NCBI GenBank assembly: GCA_037176725.1
Contig: JAZBRS010000074.1
Location: forward strand, 65,166,001 to 65,230,000
Origin: Posidonia oceanica
Taxonomy: Eukaryota > Streptophyta > Magnoliopsida > Alismatales > Posidoniaceae
DNA length: 64,000 nt
Direction of reading: 5' to 3'
The notes below the pieces were generated by a model. That model was given only the letters and a program-made list of their open reading frames with translations, had not been told where the DNA came from and made no database searches. Position numbers and translations under genes: made by a program. The first letter of the stretch is position 1, and each line of letters starts with the position of its first letter. Positions 46,382 to 57,731 of the stretch are shown in pieces.

Positions 46382-46919
46382 GCACCTATGCAGTTGTTTG
46401 CTTGTATAGTTCTTCTTGAATCAAGCTGTATCTTTTGGCCTGTCAGAGGCGTGTAACTAGAGATTCACTCAATACAAAGATGTTTCACGCCATTTGTTTG
46501 TGTTGCATGCCTTGCCTATTTGCATATCTGTTCCTATCAGGATGTTACAGGACCTGCATCAAGCGCCTCAGAGCATTAGCCCATGCAGACAACCTGAAGC
46601 AGCCCCGCAAAAAGTCTAAGAACAGCTCTGTTGCAAGTACCATGCAATCAGCAGCCTCAGCAGGAGAGTTGCAGCAAAGCCCCTGCAGTCAGCATGCACG
46701 CAAAGAACCCTGCTGATCCATGCACTGCCGCTACCTCTTGCCCAGTTTGCTCTGGGCTGGCACCCCTAACTGCTCGCTTGGCAAACGCGTTAGTTTTGTT
46801 TGCATTTTTTTTTGTTTTGGTACTAGGGGCGCTTCAGTTGTCCCCTGGTATCAACCCTGATACCAGGGGCATCTTTTTAGCTACCCTCTGGTATCGCTTT
46901 TCCCTTTTTTTCCTTTCTA
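46382..46919 (+). other. Region between DUF7745-like ORF and hairpin array, element B
   Basis: No gene. Includes an 11-bp perfect stem (CCCCTGGTATC at 46842-46852, GATACCAGGGG at 46859-46869) with a 6-base loop, conserved in position with A. A GGCTGGC...CCTAACTGCTCG word at about 46754-46779 recurs at 48604-48690 and in element C. Confidence 0.6.
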
Positions 46920-48600
46920 CTTGCTTCCTCGGGCGAGGACAAGTTCTTCTCGGACCCCGTATGCTCGGAGTCCTGCCCTGTATCCTCGCGCGAGGATCAG
47001 CCCTTGCGTGGCTTCGCTCCGTGCGGACGAGGCCCATGCTTGCCCACCTCCTTTCCCTTCCTGCTTATCCTCGGGCGAGGATAAGTATTTTGTCTTTCTT
47101 GCTTGTCCTCGTGCAGGGACAAGCCTTTTTCCGTTTTGTATGGCTCCGCTCCGTGCGGACGGGGTCCCGCGTGCTTGCTTCCCCGGGCGAGGACAAGCTT
47201 CTTTCTTCTGCCTCTCCTGCTTGTCCTCGTGCAAGGATAAGCCTTTTTTCTTTTCTGTGTGACTTCACTCCGTGCGGATGGGGTCCCGCGCGCTTGCTTC
47301 CTCGGGCGAGGACAAGCTTCTTTCTTCTGCCTCTCCTGCTTGTCCTCGTGCGAGGATAAGCCTTTTTTCTTTTCTACGTGACTTCCCTCCGTGCGGACGA
47401 GGTCCCACGTGCTTGCTTCCTCGGACAAGGACAAGCTTCTTTCTTCTATCCCTCCAGCTTGCTTCCTCGGGCGAGGACAAGCCCTTTTTCCTTTTTGCTT
47501 GCGTCCTCGGGCGAGGACAAGCTTTGCGTAGCTCCACGCGGATGGAGTTTTCCTGTTCCTTGGCGAGGATCAGGCCCGCTTACTCCTCGGCCAAGGATAA
47601 GCGTATGCGCGCCCCTACTTGCTCCTCGGGCGAGGACAAGCTCTTCTCGGACTCCGTATGCTCGGTGTCCTTCCCTGTATCCTCGTGCGAGGATCAGCCC
47701 TTGTGTGGCTTCGCTCCGTGCGGATGATGCCCACACTTGCCCTCCTCCTTTCCCTTCCTGCTTATCCTCATGCGAGGATAAGTCTTTTGTCTTTCTTGCT
47801 TGTCCTCATGCGAGGACAAGCCTTTTTCCATTTTGCGTGACTCCGCTCCGTGCGGACGGGGTCTTGCGCGCTTGCTTCCCCAGGCAGGGACAAGCTTCTT
47901 TCTTCTGCCCCTCCTGCTTGTTCTCGTGCGAGGATAAGCCTTTTTCTTTTCTGCATGACTTTCCTCCGTGCAGACGGGGTCCCACGCACTTGCTTCCTCG
48001 GGCGTGGACAAGCTTCTTTCTTCTGCCTCTCCTGCTTGTCCTCGTGCAAGGATAAGCCCTTTTCCTTTTTTGCGTGACTTCCCTCCGTGTGGACGGGGTC
48101 CCGTGTGCTTGCTTCCTCGGGCGAGGACAAGCTTCTTTCTTCTTTCCCTCTTGCTCGTTTCCCTAGCCGGGGACGAGCCCCCTGTCTGTCCCTCGGGGCT
48201 CAGGTCAGACTGCTGCTTGTTTCCTTGGGCGAGGACAAGCCCCCCCTTTGGATTCCGTCCGCGCGGAATCCCCCGCTTGCTTCCTCGGGCGAGGACAAGC
48301 TCTTCTTGAACCCCGTATGCTCGGTGTCCTGCCCTGTATCCTCGTGTGAGGATCAGCCCTTGCGTGGCCTCGTCCGTGCGGATGATGCCCACGCTTGCCA
48401 ACCTCTTTTCTTTTCCCGCTTGCTTCCTCGGGCGAGGACAAGCTCTTCTCAGACCCTGTATGCTTGGAGTCCTACTCTGTATCCTCGTGCGAGGATCAGC
48501 CCTTGCGTGGCCTCGTTCCATGTGGACGATGCCCACGCTTGCCAACCCCCTTTCTTTTCTTGCTTGCTTCTTCAGGCGAGGACAAGCTGCTCCTGTTCCC
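46920..48600 (+). repeat. Hairpin satellite block of element B, about 119-bp units
   Basis: Degenerate tandem units of roughly 119 bp (landmark GCTTGCTTCC at about 47295, 47415, 47870, 47990, 48110). Each holds one or two short palindromes such as arms CTTGTCCTCG and CGAGGACAAG separated by two bases (for example 47798-47820). Variants pair TCCTCG with CGAGGA and GGAC with GTCC. It lies between the DUF7745-like ORF and the polypurine tract, where A has its own unrelated hairpin array. ORFs of 100-340 codons on both strands come from the repeat and lack shared signals. Confidence 0.9.
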
Positions 48601-49082
48601 TGCAGGCTGGCAGACCCAACTGCTCGGTCGACAATCGTCCAATTGTCTCCCTCTCTGCTTGTCGGGCTAGCAACCCTAACTGCTCGGATGCCAAGCCCGT
48701 CAGTCTTGTCAAGCATTTCTTCTGTGAGGTCGGACTAACTGCCGAACTTATGCATTGCACTGCAACTTTATTTGCATCTCTTTTGCATCAGCATTGTATT
48801 CTTGCACTAACAGCATTGCATTGTAAATAACTGCATCGGCATACATTGCATCTGCACTAACATCTAACATAACCTCTGCACTAATTCCTGCATTAGCATG
48901 CGTCGCATTGCATCAGCACGCATTGCACTCGCATCCGCATCTACATTGCGGCTCTGAGCCATGTCTTCCGATGTATCCACCGGGCGAATGGCTCGTGCCT
49001 ACAGCTGTTTGCGCTCTCGCCGGCGTCAGGTAGGGTGTCTTGTCTACCCTGAGCAGCGGTCTCGCTTCGCTTGACCTCGCTC
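48601..49082 (+). other. Spacer between hairpin array and polypurine tract, element B
   Basis: No gene. It holds two CCTAACTGCTCGG-like words (48604-48690), and a TGCATTGCATC-type simple stretch (48750-48930). Its last 80 bases are almost identical to A next to the polypurine tract. Confidence 0.5.
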
Positions 49083-49095
49083 AGGGAGGGGCATC
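49083..49095 (+). other. Polypurine tract of element B
   Basis: AGGGAGGGGCATC immediately before the 3' LTR start TGTAGATACC; differs at one base from A. Confidence 0.9.
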
Positions 49096-52000
49096 TGTAG
49101 ATACCCCATTCTGACAGCCTGGAAGCTGGTAGTTCTCTTTTGCAGGCTCGTGTGGTCTTTGGATTGGCATTCCCTTTTCTAACCCATTTCCTAGCCCATT
49201 TCCAAACCCAAAACCTCACCTAAACCCTAGAAGCCTTTACCAAGCCTTCTTGCAATTTTTACAACACTTCTAGGCCCAAACCTAAGCCCATTTGCAACTT
49301 ATGCCACCTGAGTGTGTTGGATGTTGGAACAGGCAGCGTCCAACGTTGGACGCGGCCTGTGCTAGCGTCCAACGTTACACGTGCTCTGGTCTGGCGTCCA
49401 ACGTTGGACGTGCTCTGGTCTGGCGTCCAACGACTCGAGTGCAGAAGCGACAGCTCCGCCCCCTTCCGCTCACCGCCCGTCCACTCCACCGCCTCCCCAC
49501 ACTTACTACCCGTCCCTTCCTTCGCTCCACGCCAGCCACTACCTTCCAAGCTTCACTTACTACCCATCTCCCCCATATCAGCCCAAAACCCACCCTCTAA
49601 GCCCTCACTGACAGGCCTGACTTTCGCCGGCCGTGTCAGCCACCACCTTGCCTCCACCGCCCTCCTGCCAATGCCCACGCCTTCCTCTGACATCCCACAT
49701 GGACCTCACACACTCACCTGCACCTGGGTTCGTTAGAATTTGGCCTGCAAATCCCGTTGACAGCACCCAAACCCATGCAAGCTTCAACAAAACCAGCAAC
49801 TTCAAGCCAATGCCACTCTCACCACACAAAGCCTACGAGAGAATTTTCACTTCCGAGAGCAAGAAGCGACTCCCATCTTCGTCTGCAACCAGCTGCAAGC
49901 TCCTCCGGTGCTCCGAGCAGCTCAGGCAAGCCCGCTGAACTTGCTGCCGTGCACACACCTGCAACTCCAATGAACGAGGTGGAGCCAGCCTTCCAGCCTG
50001 CGAAACGGTAAGCCCCCTATCCCACTATGTTGTGCATGCATGGTAGTATGTGTCCATGCACTTTTTACAAGTTTTTACTTCCTTTTGGATGTGATTCACA
50101 TCCAAGAGGAAGTTCAGTGTGTTGGACGCACCAACTGGTGCGTCCAACGTTGGACGCGGCATAGGCCCGCGTCCAACGGCCTGCTTTGCTCTGCCTTCAT
50201 CTGAATGCTTTCCATGCCTTTTTCTTGCATGCCTGTTTGCAAACATATGCTATTTGCCTCCTTTTAATTCTCTCTGATGTTATACCATGTTTTTAACTTG
50301 TTCCATGCATGTTTGATTGCTTTTTGCATGCTTAATGATCAGTTTGTCTCTTGCCTGTGTTGGACGCTAGAGTGAGCCGCGTCCAACGTTGGACGCTGGT
50401 TCACCTAGCGTCCAACGTGTCTGCTTGCTGTGCTTTGCTTCCATGCCTACTCTATGCATATTTTTGATGTTATAATCTCATCCATGCCTAGTTAGAGATG
50501 CCTGGCCCCTATGGCAACCATGCTTAGGTTTGCTAGGATTTTACTAAGTTGTTTATTTCTTTTTGCAAGTCATAAGCTTTCTCCTCTTATGCATGCCTTC
50601 TTTTATCTTGCCTCCTTGTATTAAATGCTTGCCATGTTTGTTGTGCATGCTCCTGTTAGTTCCCTACATGCCTTTAAAGTGTTTGCATGCATCTAGGTGG
50701 GGTAGAGCTGAGCTCCCCCTTTAGAACAGGTGAGTTTGCTGATCTGGGTCGTTGGACGCCAGAGCCTTCAGTGTCCAACGTTGGACACTGCTGGCTCCAG
50801 CGTCCAACGACCTGGCTTCTCATGCATTTGTTTAAAGCTTGTATGCCCTTCTGTTCTCTTTGCTTGCATGTCTCCTGTGTTCTTATGCATGTTTAGCTTC
50901 AGTAGCAACTGTTCTATTATTTTAGTTAATTTATTTGCTTGTTTACGCATGTTTTTTGTGTGCTGTGCCTCCCAGAGCGTTGTACGCTGCTGGTGTTGGC
51001 GTCCAACGTTGGACTCCAGCCTAGCTCGCGTCCAACGACCTGGTTGTGCCTCTGGCTTGGCACTTAGCACAGGTAAGGCCTCTTTGATTTTATTCTGTGA
51101 TCCTTTGCCTGTATGCTACCCATGCTTGCTTGTCTGCCTCTTTGTTCATCTCCAGAACCCCAAATGCATGCACCCATTTTTATTTTGCTTTTGTATGCTT
51201 CTTTTCTCCCCTCTGCCTTCTGTCCTTGTTGGACACCAGCCTCTTTGGCGTCTAACGTTGGACGCCCAGCCTACAGGTGTCCAACAACCTGCTAGATTGA
51301 ATCTTGGATTCTGGTTGGCTCCTTGCTCTGATTCCTCTTCTATCTTTCTGTTGGGATAGATCTGCATGTCTAGCACCCATGTAGCCGCACATTTGCATCT
51401 GTATTGTATTCATATAGCTAGAATGCATTGTTTTTTAAAAAATTTGCATGTTGTCTGTCTGCAGCAGGTGTTGGACGTCGGCTCTGCCAGCGTCCAACGT
51501 TGGACGCTGGTGTTGCCAGCGTCCAATACCTGCAGATGGCTGACAGCCGTTTTAAAATGCAGATTTCGTTTCGCTCGCCTTTTCTCACATTTTATCGCTT
51601 CTTTGGCTTGCTGCAACCCCAATGCATGTTACCCACCCCTTTGTTTTGATTTCGCACCCCACTTTGCCTTGTTTTGCGCACTTTACCTTGTTTTCTGTGT
51701 TTTGCATCGCTTTTCCGCTCCTTTGCATGATTTTCTACCCCCTTTGCATCGCTTTCCGCTTTCGGCATCATTTTCTGTGGCTTGCTTTATTTTTTGTATT
51801 TTCGCATCGTTTTCCGCACCTGTTTTACTTTATTGCTTGCATGTCGCTCGCATTGCTTGGTTTTCCCGCCGTTTTGTTTTATCACTTGCATCCACATATA
51901 GGGCCATGATGCTTACTGCTTAGGAGTTCTCACGAACCAGGGTCCGCCCAGTTTGGAACACTAGCAGTGTGGCTGAGCACTTAGATAGCACGTTTATTTC

Positions 52001-52498
52001 CCTTGCATAATAGGTAAGCATTTAAGGCATTTAGGCGTTATGCAAGCAATTCCCTGCATAAGCGCGAGATTGCCTAAGAAAGACCGACTCTCGGACGTAT
52101 CGGGGGTGCCTAACACCTTCCCCGTGCGTAACAGGAGTCCTTGCCCTTTCTCTTGGCTCGCATCGACCTTTCCCTTATCCTAGGCCTGAGTCATAGCATA
52201 GCATGATAGTGTAGCATAGCATGATAGCGTAGCATAGCTTATCCTCACATCTCTTTGCCCCTCCTTGCATCCGGTTCAGCATGTCTTTTCATGCTTTACC
52301 CCCTGGTTTTCCTTGTCTTCCAATTCAATAGACCCGGTGGCGACTCCGAATTGTCTTATCATCTCTTTTCTTTTCTTTTGCCAGCGTTTCCGAGTCAAGT
52401 TCTTCCCTCGGATCCAGCCGCATATAGTGAGCCTATTTTGATCGGTGCACACAAGCTTTGGTAATGTGCATGGACGATCAGAATTTAGGATTACTACA
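49096..52498 (+). mobile_element. Element B 3' LTR (3403 bp, complete)
   Basis: From TGTAGATACC to CTACA, followed by the CCTGG duplication. Contains the GC-rich stretch (49440-50000), possible 5' splice site (GT at 50008), seven dyad-module positions, and the conserved block (about 51900-52170). A PBS-like GGTGGCGACTCC at 52335-52347 lies about 150 bp before the end. Its last 1 kb resembles the corresponding part of the A and E LTRs, while its first 2.4 kb does not. Confidence 0.95.
49317..51526 (+). repeat. 56-bp double-dyad modules in B 3' LTR
   Basis: Double-length module 49317-49430 (114 bp), then 50122-50176 (55 bp), 50360-50415, 50752-50807, 50980-51035, 51229-51284 and 51471-51526 (56 bp each). 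Offsets from the LTR start are 221, 1026, 1264, 1656, 1884, 2133 and 2375. Each half is an 8-bp inverted repeat around 11 bases. The two halves are joined by CG, so the centre AACGTT is itself a palindrome. Confidence 0.95.
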
Positions 52499-55400
52499 CC
52501 TGGTTCGTGAGAACTCCAGGCAGTAAGCATCATTGCCCTAAATGCAAATGCAGGCGATAAAACAAAACATCGGTAAAACCAGGCAATGCGGGCGACATGC
52601 AAAGGAAAACAACATCAAACACGTAAAACGGTGCGAGAAACGAAAGTCGGCACGCAAAATGATGTAGGAAACAAAGCAGGCACGCAAAACGGTGTAAGAA
52701 ACAGAGCGGGCACGCAAAATGGTGCAAAAGCAAGCGAAAATAGGCGATGCAAGAACAAGCAAAACAAAACATCAGAAAAGCCATGCAATGCAGATGTAGA
52801 AACATGCAAAGGGGAAGAGTAAAATAAGTAAAGAGAGGCAAGCAGTGTAAGTGTGAAAACAAACACCGCTTAAGGACCACGCAATGCAAGTGTGAAGACC
52901 TACAAGGGGGAAAAGAAGCAAGCAGAGGGATCACCACTATCCTGTGACTGTTTCCCACTAAACCGTCCCACGATGTGTCTCGCACATTGCCAAAAGCTCG
53001 CGGTGCAATCGGATCGTGGAAAAGGGGGAAGAAGGTTGCGATCAGTAGTGAATCCAAGGAGAACTCAACCCAAAGACACTAAGAATACACGAAAAGAGGA
53101 AGTAGAGTGGATAGGCAAGAAGGGAGGCCTAATCTACATGCATGGAAAACGCGGTGCGAAAACAATGCATGTAATGCAAGTGATATGCAATAAAGTGCTA
53201 TGCAGAGGTTCAGAAGGACTTACCTTGGAGATCTGAGGCTTGATCAGAGGTAGACTTGGTCAGCATGGGAGTCCGCTCCACTAGGGTGATCCGGGTAACT
53301 TGGTTGCGAAGATCCGGCGGTCCGATCGGGCGTTGCACAGGCCTCAAGATCAGAAGACCCAAGAACCAGGGGAGGAGAAGGAATCTAAGTGTAAAAGGGT
53401 CCTAGGGGTGTGCAGAACAGGTCCTCCCACATGCATGGGAGCTAAAAGTACTTAAAAGTGTGCAAAAAATGCTAAGTGCAGTGATGAATGGGTACAATGC
53501 ATGCAAAAATGCAAGAAAAGGACCTAAATGTGATTAAAATGCAAACCTAGGGACCTAGATGCAATGATTTTGAAAAGTTAGGGACCTATATGCAATGATT
53601 TTGAAAAGTTAAGGACCTATATGCAATGATTTTGAAAAGTTAGGGACCTAGATGCAACTAAATGCAAAACCAATGACCTAAATGCAATGTTTTGAAAACC
53701 TGGGGACCTAAATGTAATGTTTTTGAAAACTTGGGGGCCTAAATGCAAATAAAACAAGTTTCTGGGTTTTTTAATAATGCAATAAGGTTTTGAAAGGGAT
53801 TAAATGAAATCTGAATAGACTAAGGACCTAAATGCAAATGCAAGGAAATGCTGGGTTTGAAATGCAATGCAATATGGAAAAATACAATTTAAATGAATGC
53901 TGTGAATGCATGCAGAGGACTAAAATGCAATTTAAAAACATGTAGGGGCTAAAATGCAATTTAATATGGTAAAGTATGTAATTAAATGATTTTTCTAACA
54001 TGTAGAGGACTAAAATGCAATTTGAAAACATGCAGGGGCTAAAATGCAATTTAATATGATAAAGTATGCAATTAAATGATTTTTCTAACATGCAGAGGAC
54101 TAAAATGCAATTTGAAAACATGCAGGGGCTAAAATGCAATTTAATATGGTAAAGTATGCAATTAAATGATTTTTCTAACATGTAGAGGACTGGAAAGCAA
54201 TAACAAAATAAAACAGGATAAAAGTGCAATGCAATATGGTAAAATACGAAATTAAATGAATTTAACAACTGAGTAGAGGATTGATTTGCAAATAAAATAA
54301 ACAACAGGACTTAAGAGCAATGTAATAAGGTAAAAGCAGGCATTTAAATGACATTTAACAACCATAGGACCTAGATGCAAAATAAATAAACTACTGGGCT
54401 AAAAACTAAGAGACTGAAAAGTATTTTAAACTACAGCAGGACTAGCAGGCAAATAAAAGAAATAACTGGGCTAAAACTAAAGAAAACTTTAAAAGCTTTG
54501 AACTACAGAGGACTAACATGTAATAAAAATAAGTGGCAGGATCAAAAGTAAATGATATCAGAAGTTTTTAAACTACAGTAGGACTGACATGCAAATAAAA
54601 GAAACTACATATTTTTCATGCAATTTTGTATAATTTTTATTCAGATTTAAATCAAACTTAAACTGTGGCTGAACTGGAAAGCAAATAAATAAAACTACAA
54701 GGCAGAAATGCAATATGATGGTAAAATTCCTAAGTTAACAGAAAAATAAAACAAAAGCAAACGTACGGCATTAAAAAATTCAAAACACTGTAGCAGGAGA
54801 GTTGCAGGGTCTGTGTTGGAGAAGAGGGCGCGATCCGACGGCGTTGGAGGGTCGGCGAGCTGCGGTGGATCTCCCTAGAGGCTGGAGGTTGGTCGGCAAG
54901 GCATGACGGAGGCCTGAGCGCGTCGGAGGAGGCGGCGGAGCTCTGTAGGAGGTGTTGGAGTTGGACCGGAGGCTGCAGGCGCTCCCGGCGGAAACGGAGG
55001 ATGGGGTGAGGTTCCTGGAACCTCCACGGTGCTCGGAGCATCGACAGCAAAGCAAGCGGACGTCCGGAGTGAGGTTGCGCGTAGAGGGCTCGCTGGAGAA
55101 GAAAGGTCAGCGGCGGTGATGACCCAGCGCGACAGGGACCAAAACCTATTTCTAATGGGCTGGGGAGCAAGAGGAGGAGAAAACTAAGCTAAAGGTGTGA
55201 TCAAGTACCTTTTTCCGTGGCTGATGTGCTCCCTCGACGTTGGTGGTTTGAGCAGAGGTCGGTAGTGATGGTGCAACTGTTGCAGGCGCTCCCTACGGCA
55301 CGCGACGATCCGGATCGTCTCCTAGCGATGCTCCGGAGCTTCGAGACAGCACGGGCGCGAGCTTGCGGGCTGGAGGGAAGAAAATGCGAAAATGAGTGCT

Positions 55401-57726
55401 GCTGGTTCTGCCAGAGGTGGGGGTGGCGAGCTGTTGCTCCCTGAGCTGGGTGGAAGTTTCCGGTGGATTGCTGGAGGTCTGGGGATGGTGAGGGAGGCTT
55501 CAAATTGGATTGAGGAAGGCTGTGCTGGGTGGTGGATTTTGGACAGGAAACGGGCGTAGGTGTTTGCTGTGGATGGTTCGGGCTGTGGTGGGTGTTTGGG
55601 TGGAGGGTCGGGAGGTCTGGGAAGGTGGTGTTTTGGTTAGTTCTGGGGAGGATTTTGGGAGAGTTTTGAGGTCTGTGGTGCGGGAAATTCTAAGGTGGAG
55701 GGGAGTCTGTGCTGGTGAGTGGATGCTCGGGTGTTTGGGGTGGAATTTGGGTCGAGGCTGGGCGTGGAAGGAGGGGAAGTGGATGCTGGATGATCGGGTG
55801 TGGTTTGGGGATCAAGATGCAGGAGTTTGGAGGTGGAGATGGGTCTGATGCTGGGAGAAGGAAGATGTTGGGATTTTTTAGAAGGAGAAGGAAGAGGATT
55901 TTGGGCTCTCACGCTCTCTCTCTGAGTCTCTCAATTGGCAAAAGGTGAAGGAGGAGGAGTGGCTTGGTTTTAACAAGGAGGAGCTGGAGCGACTGGCGCG
56001 AGCGGTGGATTCAAATCCACGGACGCGGGGAGACTGTAGCTGATAGGAGGGCTGACCGGTGAGGCGACGCGTGAGTAAATGTCATCGCGGAAGATGTGGC
56101 CAAGGATGGGAAGGCTGAGAGAGGGTGTGAGAGCAGAGGGATGGCAGCTGGCTGTTGTTGATGGAGGGGGAAATTCAGATTTTAAAAATCGAGGGAAGGC
56201 TATGCTGTTGGCCGCAGGAGAAAAGCAAAAGAAAGAAGAAGCAGAAGGGAAGGAGGAGGAGGATTCAGGTGGGCTGGGCTGGATCTGCGAGAAAAAGAAA
56301 GGAAAAAAGAAAAGAAAGAAAGGAGGGGAGAAGGATGGAGTGGGCCGGGCCGGACTAAAATAAAAGAAAAGAAGAAAGAAAAGAAGGGAGATTGGGAGAG
56401 AGAAAAAGAAGAAAGATTGGAATAAAATAAAAAAGGATTTGGAAATATTTTAGAGTAATTGTTTTTAAGTTAAGATTTTTAGTTAGGATTTAAAGGATTG
56501 TTTTAATTTTTTAAATTAGGGTTAAGAGGGGTTTTACTTTTGATTTTATAATTTTTCTTAAGTTTTTCTTTAAATTGTTTTTCAAGTTGGTTTTAAATGT
56601 TTGTTAAGTTTTTTAATTTATTTTTAAGTTAAGTTTTTCTTGTTAAGTTTTTTCTCTTTTTCTTTTTTAATTAAGTCTTTTAAATTGTTTTGTGTTTTTA
56701 ATTGTTTCTTTAGATTTGTTAATTGTTTGCTGTTGATTACTCATCCTAGGTTTTTTGATTGTTTTTTCTTTCCTAGGATATGCTTTTGACTGTTGTTATT
56801 TTTAAAAGGGTTCTTTCTTTTTGTTTGTTTTGATTATATTTTTCTTTTGTTTGTTTTTTAATAGCATTTCCCTTTTGTTTGTTTTATATTTTTTGGATTG
56901 CATTCTTAATTTTTAGTTGCTTTTTAGCTAGATTTTTCTTTTAATTGTTTGTCCAAGTTTTTTAATTATTTCTTTTAAGGTTTTGATTTGTTTCTTCTTG
57001 TGTTTTCCTTTTTTAATTAGAGTTTTAAAGGTTTAATGTGGAAGAAAGGAAAAGAAAAAAGAGAGGAAGAAGAAAAGAAAGAAAAGGAGAAAGAAGAAAG
57101 AAAGAGAGGGGAGGAAAGAAATTAAAGATTAGAAAATCAGGAGATAAAATAAAATGAAATAAAAATATAGATAAAATAAAGGGAGGAGAGAAGCACAAGG
57201 TGAGCCCACTGGAAAGCAAGAATAGGAGAAAGAAGGAGAGGAAAAGAAGGAGAATGAGAAGGAGGATAGAGAGGAGAGAGAAAAGGATAATTTGGAGAGA
57301 GAAAAGGATGATTTGGAGAGATGAGAGGGATAAAGGCTTGGAATTGGAGTGGGATTGGGTGAGTGTGTGACCTAGGGTTTCTAAGGTTTGACCTAGGGTT
57401 TGAAGTGGGATTTTGGAAGGTTTTTGGAAGGATTATTGGGTCTAGAAAAAGGGGGGTTTTACCTAGGTTTTCTAGTGTTTTTGGGAGTGATTTTGGTGGG
57501 TGATTCTACGGATTTTTTGGAGGGTTTTCTAGGTTAGGAAGAATGAGTTTTCCTATGATTTTTGGGTGAATTTTTGGGTTAGAAAATGGGTGTAGTTCTA
57601 GGTTTGGTTTTGGGTTTGGATGAAGTTTTGGTTTGAAAAGAAGAGTGTGGTTTTGGGTTTAGGTTAAGGTTCAGAAGCCACCAGAAGGATTCCACTAATT
57701 CAGCCTGTCAAAATGGGGTGTCTACA
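52499..57726 (-). mobile_element. Element A 5' LTR, part right of element B
   Basis: Opens with the second CCTGG and continues the A LTR to TGTAGACACC at 57726. With 31558-32138 it makes about 5804 bp. It carries the same internal repeats as the A 3' LTR; its 31-bp array (about 53555-53670) has one more unit. Confidence 0.95.
53915..54190 (-). repeat. 90-bp tandem repeat in A 5' LTR
   Basis: Counterpart of the array at 12763-13038, three copies in 90-bp phase. Confidence 0.9.
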
Positions 57727-57731
57727 GGTAG
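57727..57731. repeat. Target-site duplication of element A, right copy (GGTAG)
   Basis: Directly follows the LTR terminus; matches 10786-10790. Confidence 0.9.

Larger units (their letters stand above)
32139..52498 (+). mobile_element. Element B: 20.4-kb Tat/Ogre-like Ty3/gypsy retrotransposon
   Basis: Plus-strand element with TGTAGA...CTACA ends, LTRs of about 3.1 kb (5', truncated) and 3403 bp (3'), and CCTGG duplications. Order: 5' LTR, gag, protease/G-patch, RT, RNase H, second RNase H, integrase, post-pol region, DUF7745-like ORF, hairpin satellite, polypurine tract, 3' LTR. The end of the 5' LTR, the primer binding site, the leader and the start of gag are missing in one deletion. Over the first 220 bases the two LTRs differ at about nine sites, eight of them transitions. 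Confidence 0.95.
10791..57726 (-). mobile_element. Element A: giant Tat/Ogre-like Ty3/gypsy retrotransposon, with B nested in it
   Basis: Minus-strand element bounded by TG...CA ends and GGTAG duplications. Removing the nested element B and its duplication leaves about 26,571 bp, very large for an LTR retrotransposon. Order on the minus strand: 5' LTR (57726-52504 and 32138-31558), primer binding site, leader, gag, protease with G-patch, RT, RNase H, second RNase H, integrase, post-pol region, DUF7745-like ORF, hairpin repeats, polypurine tract, 3' LTR (16577-10791). The coding parts have few frameshifts but several TAG stops, so it is no longer autonomous. Confidence 0.9.

Noticed and set aside
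46842..46856. TGGTATCA word as an initiator-Met tRNA primer binding site
   Set aside because: It lies inside a stem-loop far from any LTR edge; the true primer site of this family is TGGCGACTCC at the LTR border.
47694..48716. 340-codon minus-strand ORF and several plus-strand ORFs of 100-250 codons
   Set aside because: Open frames forced by the 119-bp hairpin satellite of B; both strands and several frames are open together, with no domain and no matching ORF in A.
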